In this document: in pieces, positions 11,467 to 21,567 of the stretch
Layout of the letters: each line of letters begins with the position of its first letter
How positions within the stretch are numbered: position 1 is the first letter of the stretch
Assembly: GCF_003086295.3 (NCBI RefSeq)
Contig: NC_092048.1
Coordinates: 105,478,276 to 105,542,275 of the forward strand
Length of the DNA stretch: 64,000 nt
Origin: Arachis hypogaea
Lineage: Eukaryota > Streptophyta > Magnoliopsida > Fabales > Fabaceae
Reading direction: 5' to 3'
Notes under the pieces: model-generated
What the model saw: only the letters and a program-made list of their open reading frames with translations
The model's database searches: none
Told to the model about the DNA's origin: nothing
Program-made: the position numbers and the translations under genes

Positions 11467-11474
11467 TATATAAA
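11467..11474 (+). promoter_or_regulatory. TATA box upstream of ORF3 in C
   Basis: TATATAAA in a pyrimidine-rich stretch, 192 nt before the ORF3 ATG. E has the same box at 25630-25637 (minus) and H has two. A plant-type promoter driving ORF3 separately from the LTR is inferred. Confidence 0.55.
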
Positions 11475-11592
11475 CCCTCATTCCTTCTTCATTTTCACAC
11501 AACACAAGCCTTTCTTCTTCCCCTTGGCCGAATACACCTTCTCCCTCCATCTCCTCCATTTTTCTTCTTCTTCTCCTTCTTTATTTCTTCTT

Positions 11593-11630
11593 TTGCTCGG
11601 GGACGAGCAAACATTTTAAGTTTGGTGTGG
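11593..11630 (+). other. Internal copy of the terminal hairpin module in the ORF3 leader of C
   Basis: TTGCTCG-GGGA-CGAGCAA (11593-11610) followed by ACATTTTAAGTTTGGTGTGG. It copies the layout found just before the 3' LTR (13216-13252), with a U-A pair changed to C-G in the stem. Confidence 0.7.
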
Positions 11631-11665
11631 TAAAAGCATTGCTTTTTGTTTTTCCATAACCATTT

Positions 11666-12105
11666 ATGGCACCTAAGGCCGGAGAAACCTCTAGAAAGAG
11701 GAAAGGAAAGACAAAAGCTTCCACCTCCGAGTCATGGGAGAAGGAGAGATTCATCTCAAGGGTCCATAGCACAGTGGTAGAGCATTTGACTGCACAACAA
11801 GAGAGCCCACTCATGGACCTCAACAAGAGCATGAGGAATTCCCTCACCAAGAAATCCCTGAGATACCTCAAGGGATACATTTTCCTCCACACAACTATTG
11901 GGAGCAAATCAACACCTCCCTATGAGAATTAAGTTCCAACATGGGACAACTAAGGATGGAGCACCAAGAGCACTCCATCATCCTCCATGAGATTAGAGAA
12001 GATCAAAGAGCTATGAGGGAGGAGCAACAAAGACAAGGAAGAGACATAGAGGAGCTCAAGAGCACCATTGGTTCTTCAAGAAGAGGAAGACGCCACCCTC
12101 ACTAA
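11666..12105 (+). pseudogene. ORF3 of element C, large internal deletion with tRNA-like filler
   Basis: Begins MAPKAGETSRKRKGKTKAS, nearly the same as ORF3 of E, and matches it to RFISRVH. About 220 codons including the RGW...EFY domain are then missing and about 60 nt of unrelated sequence fills the gap (11760-11819). After the gap the frame is shifted; the coiled-coil C-terminus (GRDIEELK) resumes in the +1 frame with one stop (TGA near 11927), and the final stop is at 12103-12105. The surviving reading of 88 codons is unlikely to be functional. Confidence 0.8.
11760..11819 (+). pseudogene. tRNA-Cys(GCA)-like fragment used as deletion filler
   Basis: GGGTCCATAGC, CAGTGGTAGAGCA and TTGACTGCA match, from memory, the acceptor, D-arm and anticodon arm of plant tRNA-Cys, with anticodon GCA. 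The end TGGACCT could pair with the 5' GGGTCCA. Only 60 nt are present, so the T-arm is missing or scrambled and it cannot be a working tRNA. The 3' match may be chance, since it overlaps likely ORF3 sequence. Confidence 0.5.
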
Positions 12106-13215
12106 GGTGGACTCATTCCTTAATCTCCTTGTCTATTTATTTTTTGTTTTTGGTTTTTATGCTTATCATGTTTGTCTATGTTTGTGTCTTTACTAGATGA
12201 TCATTAGTGTTTAAGTGTCTATGTCTTAAAGCTATGAGTGTCCTATGAATCCATCACCTCTCTTAAATAAAAAATGTTTTAATTACAAAAGAACAAGAAG
12301 TACATGGTTTCGAATTCATCCTTGAAACTAGTTTAATCATTTTTGATGTGGTGACAATACTTTTTGTTTCCTGAATGAATGCCTGAACAGTGCATATGTC
12401 TTTTGAATTTGTTGTTTATGAATGTTAAATATGTTGGCTCTTGAAAGAATGATGAAAAAGGAGAAATGTTATTTGATAATGTGAAAAATCATAAAATTGA
12501 TTCTTGAAGTAAGAAAAAGCAGTGAAGAACAAAGCTTGCAAGAAAAGAAAAATGGCAAAAAAAAGAAAAAAAAAAGAAAAAGCAAGCAGAAAAAGCCAAA
12601 AGCTCTTTAAACCAAAAGGCAAGAGCAAAAAGCCAATAGCCCTTAAAACCAAAAGGAAAGGGTAATAAAAAGGATCCAAGGCTTTGAGCATCAGTGGATA
12701 GAAGGGCCTAAAGGAATAAAATCCTGGCCTAAGCGGCTAAACCAAGTTGTCCCTAACCATGTGCTTGTGGCGTGAAGGTGTCAAGTGAAAACTTGAGACT
12801 GAGCGGTTAAATTCAAGGCCCAAAGCAAACACAGAGTGTGCTTAAGAACCCTGGACACCTCTAATTGGGGACTTTAGCAAAGCTAAGTCATAATCTGAAA
12901 AGGTTCACCCAGTTATGTGTCTGTGGCATTTATGTATCTGGTGGTAATACTGGAAAACAAAGTGCTTAGGGCCATGGCCAAGACTCATTAAGTAACTGTG
13001 TTCAAGAATCAACATACTGAACTAGGAGAATCAATAACACTATCTAAATTCTAAGTTCCTATAGATGCCAATCATTCTGAACTTCAATGGATAAAGTGAG
13101 ATGCGAAAACTATTCAAGAGGCAAACTAGTCCCGCTCATCTGATTGGAGCTAAATTTCATTGATATTTTGGAATTTATAGTATATTCTCTTCTTTTTATC
13201 CTATTTGATTTTTAG
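12106..13215 (+). other. 3' non-coding region of element C
   Basis: About 1.1 kb without a supported ORF. It includes an A-rich run (12540-12600) and two related motifs, CATGTGCTTGTGGCG (about 12757) and TATGTGTCTGTGGCAT (about 12913). The same motif pair is found in E, F and H at a similar position before the 3' LTR. Confidence 0.65.
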
Positions 13216-13252
13216 TTGCTTGGGGACAAGCAACAATTTAAGTTTGGTGTTG
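13216..13252 (+). other. Terminal hairpin and plus-strand primer region of C
   Basis: TTGCTTG-GGGA-CAAGCAA (13216-13233), then CAATTTAAGTTTGGTGTTG directly before the 3' LTR. The usual long polypurine tract is absent; the last bases before the LTR are AAGTTTGGTGTTG. E, F, G and H have the same layout. Confidence 0.75.
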
Positions 13253-14922
13253 TAATGAGCGGATAATTTATACGCTTTTTGGCATTCTTTTTACATAGTT
13301 TTTAGTATAATTTAGTTAGTTTTTAGTATATTTTTATTAGTTTTTAAATAAAAATCACATTTCTAGACTTTACTATGAGTTTGTGTGTTTTTCTGTGATT
13401 TCAGATATTTTCTGGCTGAAATTGAGGGACTTGAGCAAAAATCAGATTCAGAGGTTGAGAAAGGACTGCAGATGCTGTTGGATTCTGACCTCCCTGCACT
13501 CAAAGTCGATTTTCTGGAGCTACACAACTCCAAATGGCGTACTCTCAATTGCGTTGGAACGTAGACATCCAGGGCTTTCCAGAAATACATAATAGTTCAT
13601 ACGTTTCCCGAGTTTAGATGATGCAAACTGGCGTTCAACGCTAGTTCCATGTTGCATTCTGGAGTTAAACGCCAGAAACAGGTTGCAAAGTGGAGTTAAA
13701 CGCCAGAAATAGGTTACAAACTGGCGTTCAACTCCAAGAGAAGCCTCTACACGTGTAAAGCTCAATGCTCAGCCCAAGCACACACCAAGTGGGTCCCAGA
13801 AGTGGATTTCTGCATCATTTACTCATTTCTGTAAACCCTATTAACTAGTTTAGTATAAATAGGACTTTTTACTATTGTATCTTGGAATATTTGGATTATC
13901 TTTTGATCCTTCGATCACATTTTGGGGGCTGGCCATTCGGCCATGCCTAGACCTTGTTCTTATGTATTTTCAACGGTAGAGTTTCTACACACCATAGATT
14001 AAGGTGTGGAGCTCTGCTGTTCCTTGAGTATTAATGCAAAGTACTATTATTTTTCTATTCAATTCAAGCTTATTCCTATTCTAAGATATTCATTCGCACC
14101 CAAGAACATGATGAATGTGATGAATATGTGACGCTCATCACCATTCTCACCTATGAACGCGTGCCTGACAACCACTTCCATTCTACATGAAGACGAGACA
14201 GAATGAGTTTCTCTTAGATATCTAATACAGGGGACCGAGTCCGAGATATTAGAGTCTTCGTGGTATAAGTTAGAACCCATGGATGGCCATTCCTGAGATC
14301 CAAAAAGTCTAAATCTTGTCTGTGATATTCTGAGTAGGATCTGGGAAGGGATGGCTATGACGAGCTTCAAACTCGCGAGTGTTGGGCGTAGTGACAGACG
14401 CAAAAGGATAGTAAATCCTATTCCAGTATGATCGAGAACCGACAGATGATTAGCCATGCAGTGACAGCGCATTGGACCATTTTCACAGAGAGGACGGGAT
14501 GTAGCCATTGACAACGGTGATGCCCAACATACAGCTTGCCATGGAAAGGAGTATGAAGGATTGGAGGAAGACAGCAGGAAAGCAGAGGTTCAGGAGGAAC
14601 AAAAGCATCTCTATACGCTTATCTGAAATTCTCACCAATGAATTACATAAGTATCTCTATCTTTATTTTACGTTTTATTTATCTTTTAATTATTAAATCT
14701 CTAAAACCATTTGAATCTGCCTGAATGAGATTTACAAGGTGACCATAGCTTGCTTCAGGCCGACAATCTCCGTGGGATCGACCCTTACTCACGTAAGGTT
14801 TATTACTTGGACGACCCAGTGCACTTGCTGGTTAGTTGTGCGATGTTGTGACAAAGTGTGATTCACGTTTGAGAGCACCACGTCTTTGGTGCCATTGTTA
14901 ATGATCACAATTTTGTGTACCA
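13253..14922 (+). repeat. 3' LTR of element C
   Basis: 1,670 bp; its first bases are TAATGAGC (TGATGAGC in other copies) and it ends GTGTACCA before the GTCCC duplication. Palindromes lie at 13626-13735 and a clean TATA box TATAAATAGG at 13854-13863. U5 carries a second TTTGGTGCCATTG block about 30 nt before the end, resembling the primer-site junction. Confidence 0.93.
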
Positions 14923-14927
14923 GTCCC

Positions 14928-15217
14928 ATAAAGTCAAAGCCCCATACATCAAATATCTCACAGAACAACATAGGTTGCTAAGGCATCTCATCCCTTTGGG
15001 ATGTGTTTCCCGACTTCTGACACTGATGGCAAGATACAAAGAACCGGTTAGCATCCTTGAATAAGGTTGGCCACCAGAATCCACAATCCAACACCTTTTT
15101 AGCTGTCCTTTGTGGTTTAAAGTGGCCACCACATTCGGACGAATGGCAAGCTTCAAGAATGGGTTAAATTTCAGATTCTGGCACACATCTTCGAATTACT
15201 TGGTCCACGCCCCTCTT
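14928..15217 (-). pseudogene. Integrase N-terminal region of B (degenerate)
   Basis: Minus-strand translation gives scattered pieces of the region between RNase H and the integrase core (LKFNPFLKLAIRPN..., RCWIVDSGGQP, then EIFDVWGFDFMG up to the C insertion) with stops and a frame change near 15180-15218. The last piece carries the first catalytic Asp context (FDFMG). Confidence 0.65.
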
Positions 15218-16039
15218 TCACAAGTGAGGGTCATCCCAAATGTAGTATTTGGAATCACTCCTCAACTTGTCCCTTTGAGTTTTAGAAAAGTTGGGAGGGA
15301 AGATTTTTGCAACCAAGTAGTTCGCCATTGGGGCAAACCAAGGAAAGCTATCCGACACAGCATGCAAACTATCCAATGGGAATGAGTCATTGATTGGAAA
15401 TGGGTCAAATTTTAAATTCTCAAGGCGGCTTAAATGATCCACAACCAAGTTTTGAGAGCTACTCTGGTCCCTAATCTCAATGTCAAATTCTTGCAAAAGC
15501 AAGATCCAACGTATGAATCTAGGCTTTGACTCATTCTTTGTCAATAAGTACTTTAAAGCTGCATGATCCGTGTATACCACTATCTTGGACCCTGGCAAAT
15601 AAGATCTGAATTTATCTAAAGCATGAACAATAGCTAGGAGTTCCTTTTCTGTAGTGGTATAGTTGGATTGTGCTGCATCCAGTGTTTTAGAAGAGTAAGA
15701 AATGACATAAGGGAGTTTACCATCGCGTTGTGCAAGCGCGGCACCTACAGCATGATTTGATGCATCGCACATTATCTCGAATGGCAACGTCCAGTTGGGG
15801 CCTCGCACAATCGGTGCCATGGTAAGAACTCTCCTTTGCTCTTCAAATGCTTTCACACATGCGCTGTCAAACTCAAAATCCACATCTTTTTGGAGTGGGC
15901 GCGACAATGGCAAAGCAATTTTTCTGAAATCCTTGATAAAGCGCCTGTAAAATCCTGCATGTCCCAAAAACGAGCGGACCTCCCTCACAGATGAGGGGTG
16001 AGGTAAAGGGTAGTGGTCCTTCCCTGTAGCGGCGTTCAA
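15218..16039 (-). pseudogene. RT C-terminus and RNase H of element B, RT core deleted
   Basis: 273 codons. Residues 1-13 ([13 protein letters not shown]) belong to the start of RT. The next residues ([20 protein letters not shown]) belong to the end of RT, so about 130 residues with the YMDD-type active site are gone. RNase H is then complete: [51 protein letters not shown]. The C-terminal end leads towards the integrase zinc region. The deletion point is near 15995-16005, in a CCTCACCC-rich stretch. Confidence 0.88.
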
Positions 16040-17043
16040 TTTTCTATAGTCGATTCACACTCGCCACGCATTTTGTACTCTCTTGGTGACCAATCCACCA
16101 TCATCCTTCTTGACCGCAGTAATGCCCGATTTCTTAGGAACAACCTGGACCTGGCTTACCCATTCACTGTCAGAAATTGGGTATATGATACCCGCATCAA
16201 GTAGCCTAGTGACCTCCTTCTTTACCACATCAAGGATGGTCGGGTTGAGCCTCCTTTGTGGTTGCCTAACCGGCCTAGCTCCGTCTTGGAGAAATATACG
16301 ATGCATGCATTTGCGAGGGTCAATCCCCATAATATCAGCTAGGCTCCAACCAATTGCCTTCTTGTACCTTCTTAGGACATCTAGGAGCTTTTCCTCTTCT
16401 TCACTAGAAAGCTCACTAGCAATAATGACCGAAAACTTTTGGATGTCCTTTAAGAAAGCATACTTCAAATGAGATGGAAGAGGCTTCAGTTCACTTTTTG
16501 CCTCAAGCTGAGGTTCCTTTTCATCAAGCTCACGGAGTTCATTCTCAACAACTTTCTCATGTTCATCCTCTTGGTCATCCGTCTCTTCAACAACATGGTA
16601 GCACAACTTGTTGTGGTCTTCTTCTTGCACTTTCACTACCACTTCATCAATTACATCACATCGGAGAATGGAATGCTCTTTGGGAGGATGCTTCATGGCT
16701 TCTTCCAAATTGAACTTGATAGTCTTGTCTCCAACCTCAAAGGAATATGTACCGGTGAAGGCATCTAACTTGAATTTATAGGTCTTGAGAAAGGGTCTAC
16801 CAAGTAGAACGGAGGATGAGCTTCTATTTTCTATTGAAGGCATTTCAAGGATGTAAAAGTCAACCGGAAAGACCAAGTCCTTGATTGCCACAACTACATC
16901 TTCTGCTATTTCCATCACCGTGATCACACTTTTATCAGCTAAGGCAAACTTTGCCGCCGACTTCTTTAATGGAGCTAAATTCAACCACACAAAAATGGAC
17001 AATGGCATGATGCTTACGCAAGCTCCTATATCACACATACAGT
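16040..17043 (-). pseudogene. Protease and RT N-terminus of element B
   Basis: Open from 17038 to 16055. Aspartic protease: CDIGACVSIMPLS (usual CDLGAS) and LLGRPFLKTYKFKLDAFTG. A Glu-rich linker follows (DDQEDEHEKVVENELREL), then RT start: ALADIMGIDPRKCMHRI-type block, RRLNPTILDVVKKEVTRLL, IIYPISDSEWVSQVQVVPKK. A stop at 16052-16054 interrupts the frame just before IDYRKLN, which continues in the same frame at 16039. D truncates the upstream part. Confidence 0.87.
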
Positions 17044-18394
17044 TGATGAGCGGATAATTTATACACTTTTTGGCATTATTTTTAGTATGTTTTTAATATA
17101 TTTTAGTTAATTTTTATTATATTTTTACTAGTTTTTAAATAAAAATCACATTTCTGGACTTTACTATGAGTTTGTGTATTTTTCTGTGATTTCAGGTATT
17201 TTCTGGCTGAAATTGAGGGACCTGAGCAAAAATCTGATTCAGAGACTGAAAAAGGACTGCAGATGCTGTTGGATTCTGACCTCCCTGCACTCAGAGTGGA
17301 TTTTCTGGAGCTACAGAAGCTCAATTGGCGCACTCTTAATTGAGTTGGAAAGTAGACATCCTGGGCTTTCCAGCAATATATAATAGTCTATACTTTATCT
17401 GAGATTTAATGGCCCAAACCGGCGTTCCAAGTCAGCATAGAAATTCTAGCGTCAAAACGCCAGAACTGGCATAAAAGCTGGAGTTAAACGCCCAAACTGG
17501 CACAAAAGCTGGCGTTTAACTCCAAGAAAAGTCTCTACATATGAAAGCTTCAATGCTCAGCCCAAGCACACAACAAATGGGCCCGGAAGTAGATTCTGCA
17601 TCATTTACTCCTTTCTGTAAACCCTAGGTTACTAGTTTACTACAAATAGGACCTTTTACTATTGTATTTTCATACTTTTCATCTTTGATTAGTCTTATGC
17701 TATCTTAGAACTTTATGGGGGCTGGCCATTCAGCTATGCCTGGACCTTTATTACTTTTGTATTTTCAACGGTGGAGTTTCTACACACCATAGATTAAGGT
17801 GTGGAGCTCTGCTATTCCTCATAAATTAATGCAAAGTACTATTGTTTTTCTATTCAATTCACGCCTACTTCTTCTCTAAGATATACACTCGTTCTTCAAC
17901 TTGATGAATGTGATGATCCATGACACTCATCATCATTCTCACCTATGAACGCGTGCCTGACAACCACTTCCGTTCTACATGCAAACAAGCTTGAATATGT
18001 ATCTCTTGGGTTTCTAATCTAAGATTAGAACCTTCGTGGTATAGGCTAGAATCATTGGCAGTCATTCTTGAGATCTGGAAATTCTAAACCTTGTCTGTGG
18101 TATTCCGAGTAGGATATAGGAAGGGATGACTGTGACGAGCTTCAAACTCGCGAATGTTGGGCGTAGTGACAGACGCAAAAGGATCAATGGATCCTATTCC
18201 AACATGATCGAGAACCAATAGCTGATTAGCCTTGCGGTGACAGCGCATTTGGACTATTTTCACTGAGAGGAAGGGAAGTAGCCATTGACGACGGTGATGC
18301 CCAACATAAAGCTTGCCATGGAAAGGAGTATGAATGATTGCAATTGTGCGTACCAAGTTTTTGGCGCCATTGATGATCACAATTGCGTGCACCA
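17044..18394 (+). repeat. 5' LTR of element D
   Basis: 1,351 bp from TGATGAGCGG to GTGCACCA. Palindromes at about 17417-17524; TATA-like TACAAATAGG at 17641-17650. About 270 bp of U5 is missing after 18338. The end shows a tandem duplication: GCGTACCAAGTTTTTGGCGCC (about 18349-18368) is followed 40 nt later by the true LTR end and primer site with nearly the same sequence. Confidence 0.9.
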
Positions 18395-18400
18395 AGTTTT

Positions 18401-18420
18401 TGGCGCCGTTGCCGGGGATT
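18401..18420 (+). promoter_or_regulatory. Primer-binding site of D, tRNA-Asp type
   Basis: TGGCGCCGTTGCCGGGGATT, the cleanest copy in the window; complementary to plant tRNA-Asp 3' end. Confidence 0.92.
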
Positions 18421-20244
18421 GTTCTAGTTTGGACAACTGATGGTTCATCTTGTTGCTTAGATTAGGTAATTTTATTTTATGTTTAAGCTTTTTACTTTTT
18501 ATTTTTGAAAAAAAAAATTTCAAAAATACAAAAAAATTTTCTATTCTGTTCTTCAGAGTTTTTAAGAATGACTTCTAGAGTTTCATGATGATCTGTTGAA
18601 GTCTGGCTGGCTGTGAAGCCATGTCTAATCTTTTGGACCGAGGTTTCAACTTATCATCATAAGAGCTTGTTGATTTCTATCAATTTTGCTGTTGAGAGTA
18701 ATGATCTGCTAAAGCTTGGCTGGCCATTGGCCATATCTAGTGTTTTGGACTGAAGCTTTCATTGAAGGCTTGGCTGGCTAGAAAGCCATGTCTAATTCCT
18801 GGACCGGAGTTTTAGACTAACATTGCAATGATTCCTGGAATTCTCATTAAAAATTTTGAATCTCTTTATTTTCTTTTCCATATACTTTTCGAAAAATCAC
18901 AAAAAAAATTTATAAAATCATAAAAATAAATAATATTTTATGTTTCTTGTTTGAGTCTAGTGTCAATTTTTAAGTTTGGTGTCAATTGCATGTCTTTATT
19001 CTTCTTGCATTTTTCGAATAGATGTAATATGTTCTTCATTGATATTCAAGATGTTCTTGATGATTCCATTGCTCTGATCTTTAATTTCTCTTATTTTGTG
19101 TCTTTTGTTATTTCTTACATGCATTTTTAAATTGTTATAGTCCTTAGTATACAAACTTCTGAGTTTGGTGTCTTGCATGCCTTGTTTATTTGATCTTAGT
19201 TGCATTTTTCGTTGTTTCTCATCATTAAAAATTCAAATTTTTTTTTTAAAAATTGTGTCTTTTCAAGTCAATAACTCAGAGAATTGAAGATTCAGAACAT
19301 TCAGCAGAGGAATTACACAGAAAAAGCTGGGCGTTCAAAACGCCTAGTGAAGAAGGAAAACTGGCATTTGAACGCCAGCCTGGGTACCTGGCTGGGCGTT
19401 AAACGCCCAAAAAGGTAGCATTTTGGGCGTTAAACGCCAGAATGGATGCCATTCTGGGTGTTTAACACCAGGAAGACACTAGAGGGAAGATTTTGTTTTT
19501 AATTCAAATCTTTTTCAAATATTCATAATGCCATTCTGGGCGTTTAACGCCAGGAAGACACTAGAGAAAAGATTTTGTTTTTAATTCAAATCTTTTTCAA
19601 ATATTCATAATTTTTCAAAATCAAATCATTTTCATATCATATCTTTTCAATCACATCCTTTCAAAATCAATTTCTTTCCATTTTTTTTCATTATTTCGAA
19701 AATCTTTGCTACAATTAATGATTTAATTCAAAATTTTCAAGTTGTTACTTGCCTATTAAGAAAGGATCAAATTTTAAATTCTAGCATCATATCTTCTAAT
19801 TTCTTGTTAGTCAAGTAATCAACTTTAATTTTAAAACTTTTCTTTTTTCATTTGATTTTCAATCATATCTTTTCAATCACATCTTTTTCAGGATTTATTT
19901 TCAATCATATCTTTTAATTTCGAATTCCAAAATCTTTTTCAAAAATCACTTAATTTCTTTCCCAATCTTAGTTTTCGAAAATCATTTACCAAATTTTCAA
20001 AATTTCTTTTAATTATTCCAAAATATTTTCACTTTATTTTTGAAAATTCCTCTCCTCTTCTCACATCTTTCTATTTATGGACTAACACTCCTCCTCAATG
20101 TACAATTCAAACTCTATCCATCTTGAGAAGTTCGAATTCTCTCTTCTCTACCTTCTCCTTCTATTCTTCTTTTCCTCTGATATCTCAAGGAATCTCTATA
20201 CTGTGACATAGAGGATTCCATATTTTCTTCTCCTCTCTTTTTAT
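18421..20244 (+). other. Leader of element D
   Basis: AT-rich leader with three GCTGGC/GCCATGTCTA/TGGACCG units (18601-18646, 18711-18763, 18767-18815), AAGTTTGGTGT motifs near 18971 and 19160, and a palindrome array (separate entry). From 19560 on it is TTTTCAAAATC-type low complexity. No ORF is supported. Confidence 0.75.
19327..19553 (+). repeat. Palindrome array (GGGCGTTAAACGCC type) in the leader of D
   Basis: At least six copies of the family palindrome between 19327 and 19473, including GGGCGTTAAACGCCCA, plus one more copy at about 19534-19553 within an approximately 90-bp duplicated segment that contains ACACTAGAG and the following T-rich words. E has the same array at 29299-29381 and 41147-41207. 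Confidence 0.8.
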
Positions 20245-21567
20245 ATGAGCAGGAGCAAGGACAAGGGCATTCTTGTTGAAGCTGATCCTGAACCTGAAAG
20301 GACCTTGAAGAGAAAGCTAAAAGAAGCTAAAGTACAACTCTTTATAGAGGACCTAACAGAAACTTTCAAACAAGAAAAAGCCATGGCAGCCGAAAACAAC
20401 AACATCGCCAACAATGCAAGGAAGGTGCTTGGTGACTTTACTGCACCTACTCCCAACTTCTATTAGAGAAGCATCTCAATCCCTGCCATTGGAGCAAACA
20501 ACTTTGAGCTTAAGCCTTAATTAGTTTCTCTGATGCAACAGAATTGCAAGTTTCATGGACTTCCATTGGAAGATCCTCATCAGTTCTTAGCTGAATTCTT
20601 GCAAATTTGTGACACTGTCAAGACCAATGGGGTTGATCCCGAGGTCTACAAGCTTATGCTCTTTCCCTTTGCTGTAAGAGACAGAGCTAGAACATGGTTA
20701 GACTCACAACCTAAAGAAAGCCTGAACTCTGGGGAAAAGCTAGTCAATGCCTTCTTGGCAAAGTTCTTTCCACCTCAAAAATTGAGCAAGCTTAGAGTGG
20801 AAGTCCAAACCTTCAGACAGAAGGAAGGTGAATCCCTCTATGAAGCTTGGGAAAGATACAAGCAATTGATCAGAAGGTGTCCTTCTGACATGCTTTCAGA
20901 ATGGAGCATCATAGGTATCTTCTATGATGGTCTATCTGAACTGTCCAAGATGTCATTGGACAGCTCTGTTGGAGGATCTCTTCATCTGAAGAAGACGCCT
21001 GCAAAAGCTCAGAAACTCATTGAAATGGTTGCAAATAACCAATTCATGTACACCTCTGAAAGGAATCCTATGAATAATGGGACAAGTCAGAAGAAAGGAG
21101 TTCTTGAGGTTGATACTCTGAATGCTATATTGGCTCAGAACAAAATATTGACTCAGCAAGTCAATATGATTTCTCAGAGTCTGTCTGGAATGCAAGCAGC
21201 AACAGTCAGTACCAAAGAAGCTTCATCTGAAGAAGAAGCTTATGATCCTGAGAATCCAGCAATGGAAGAGGTGAATTACATGGGAGAACCTTATGGAAAC
21301 ACCTATAATCCTTCATGGAGAAATCACCCAAATCTCTCATGGAAGGACCAGCAGAGGCCTCAACAAGGCTTCAACAACAGTAATGGTGGAAGAAATAGGT
21401 TTAGCAATAGCAAGCCTTTTCCATCATCTTCTCAGCAACAGACAGAGAATTCTAAGCAGAGCCATTCTGACTTAGCAACTGTAGTCTCTGATTTAATTAA
21501 AACCACTCAAAGTTTCATGACTGAAACAAGGTCCTCCATTAGAAATTTGGAGGCACAAGTGGGAAAG
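20245..21567 (+). pseudogene. gag-pro: gag of element D, 5' part (two stops, split by E)
   Basis: Frame starts MSRSKDKGILVEADPEPER, as in C. In-frame stops are at 20464-20466 and 20518-20520. The gag core is intact in sequence: MLFPFAVRDRARTWLDSQ, KFFPPQKLSKLR, EAWERYKQLIRRCPSDM. It ends in RNLEAQVG, where E is inserted. The same frame continues at 43725. An upstream RSKDK-rich N-terminus is shared with C and E. Confidence 0.88.

Larger units (their letters stand above)
4984..14922 (+). mobile_element. Element C: complete FIDEL-type non-autonomous LTR retrotransposon
   Basis: 9,939 bp: 5' LTR 4984-6630, primer site, 1.5-kb leader, gag-PR, ORF3, 3' non-coding region, 3' LTR 13253-14922. The target duplication GTCCC is exact (4979-4983 and 14923-14927). 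No reverse transcriptase, RNase H or integrase is present, so it would depend on another element. The LTRs differ at roughly 80 sites by eye (about 5%). It is nested in the integrase of B. Confidence 0.93.
14923..17043 (-). mobile_element. Element B, right part (PR to integrase N-terminus)
   Basis: Continuation of the B pol on the other side of C. It ends at 17043, where the 5' LTR of D begins; ACAGT (17039-17043) is the expected target duplication of D. The gag of B would lie beyond D, outside the window. Confidence 0.88.
17044..21567 (+). mobile_element. Element D, left part: FIDEL-type element inserted in B
   Basis: 5' LTR, primer site, leader and gag on the plus strand. E interrupts gag at 21567/43720, where the codons resume. 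D is cut again by G at 44722. Its 3' half and LTR would lie beyond G, outside the window. Confidence 0.9.
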
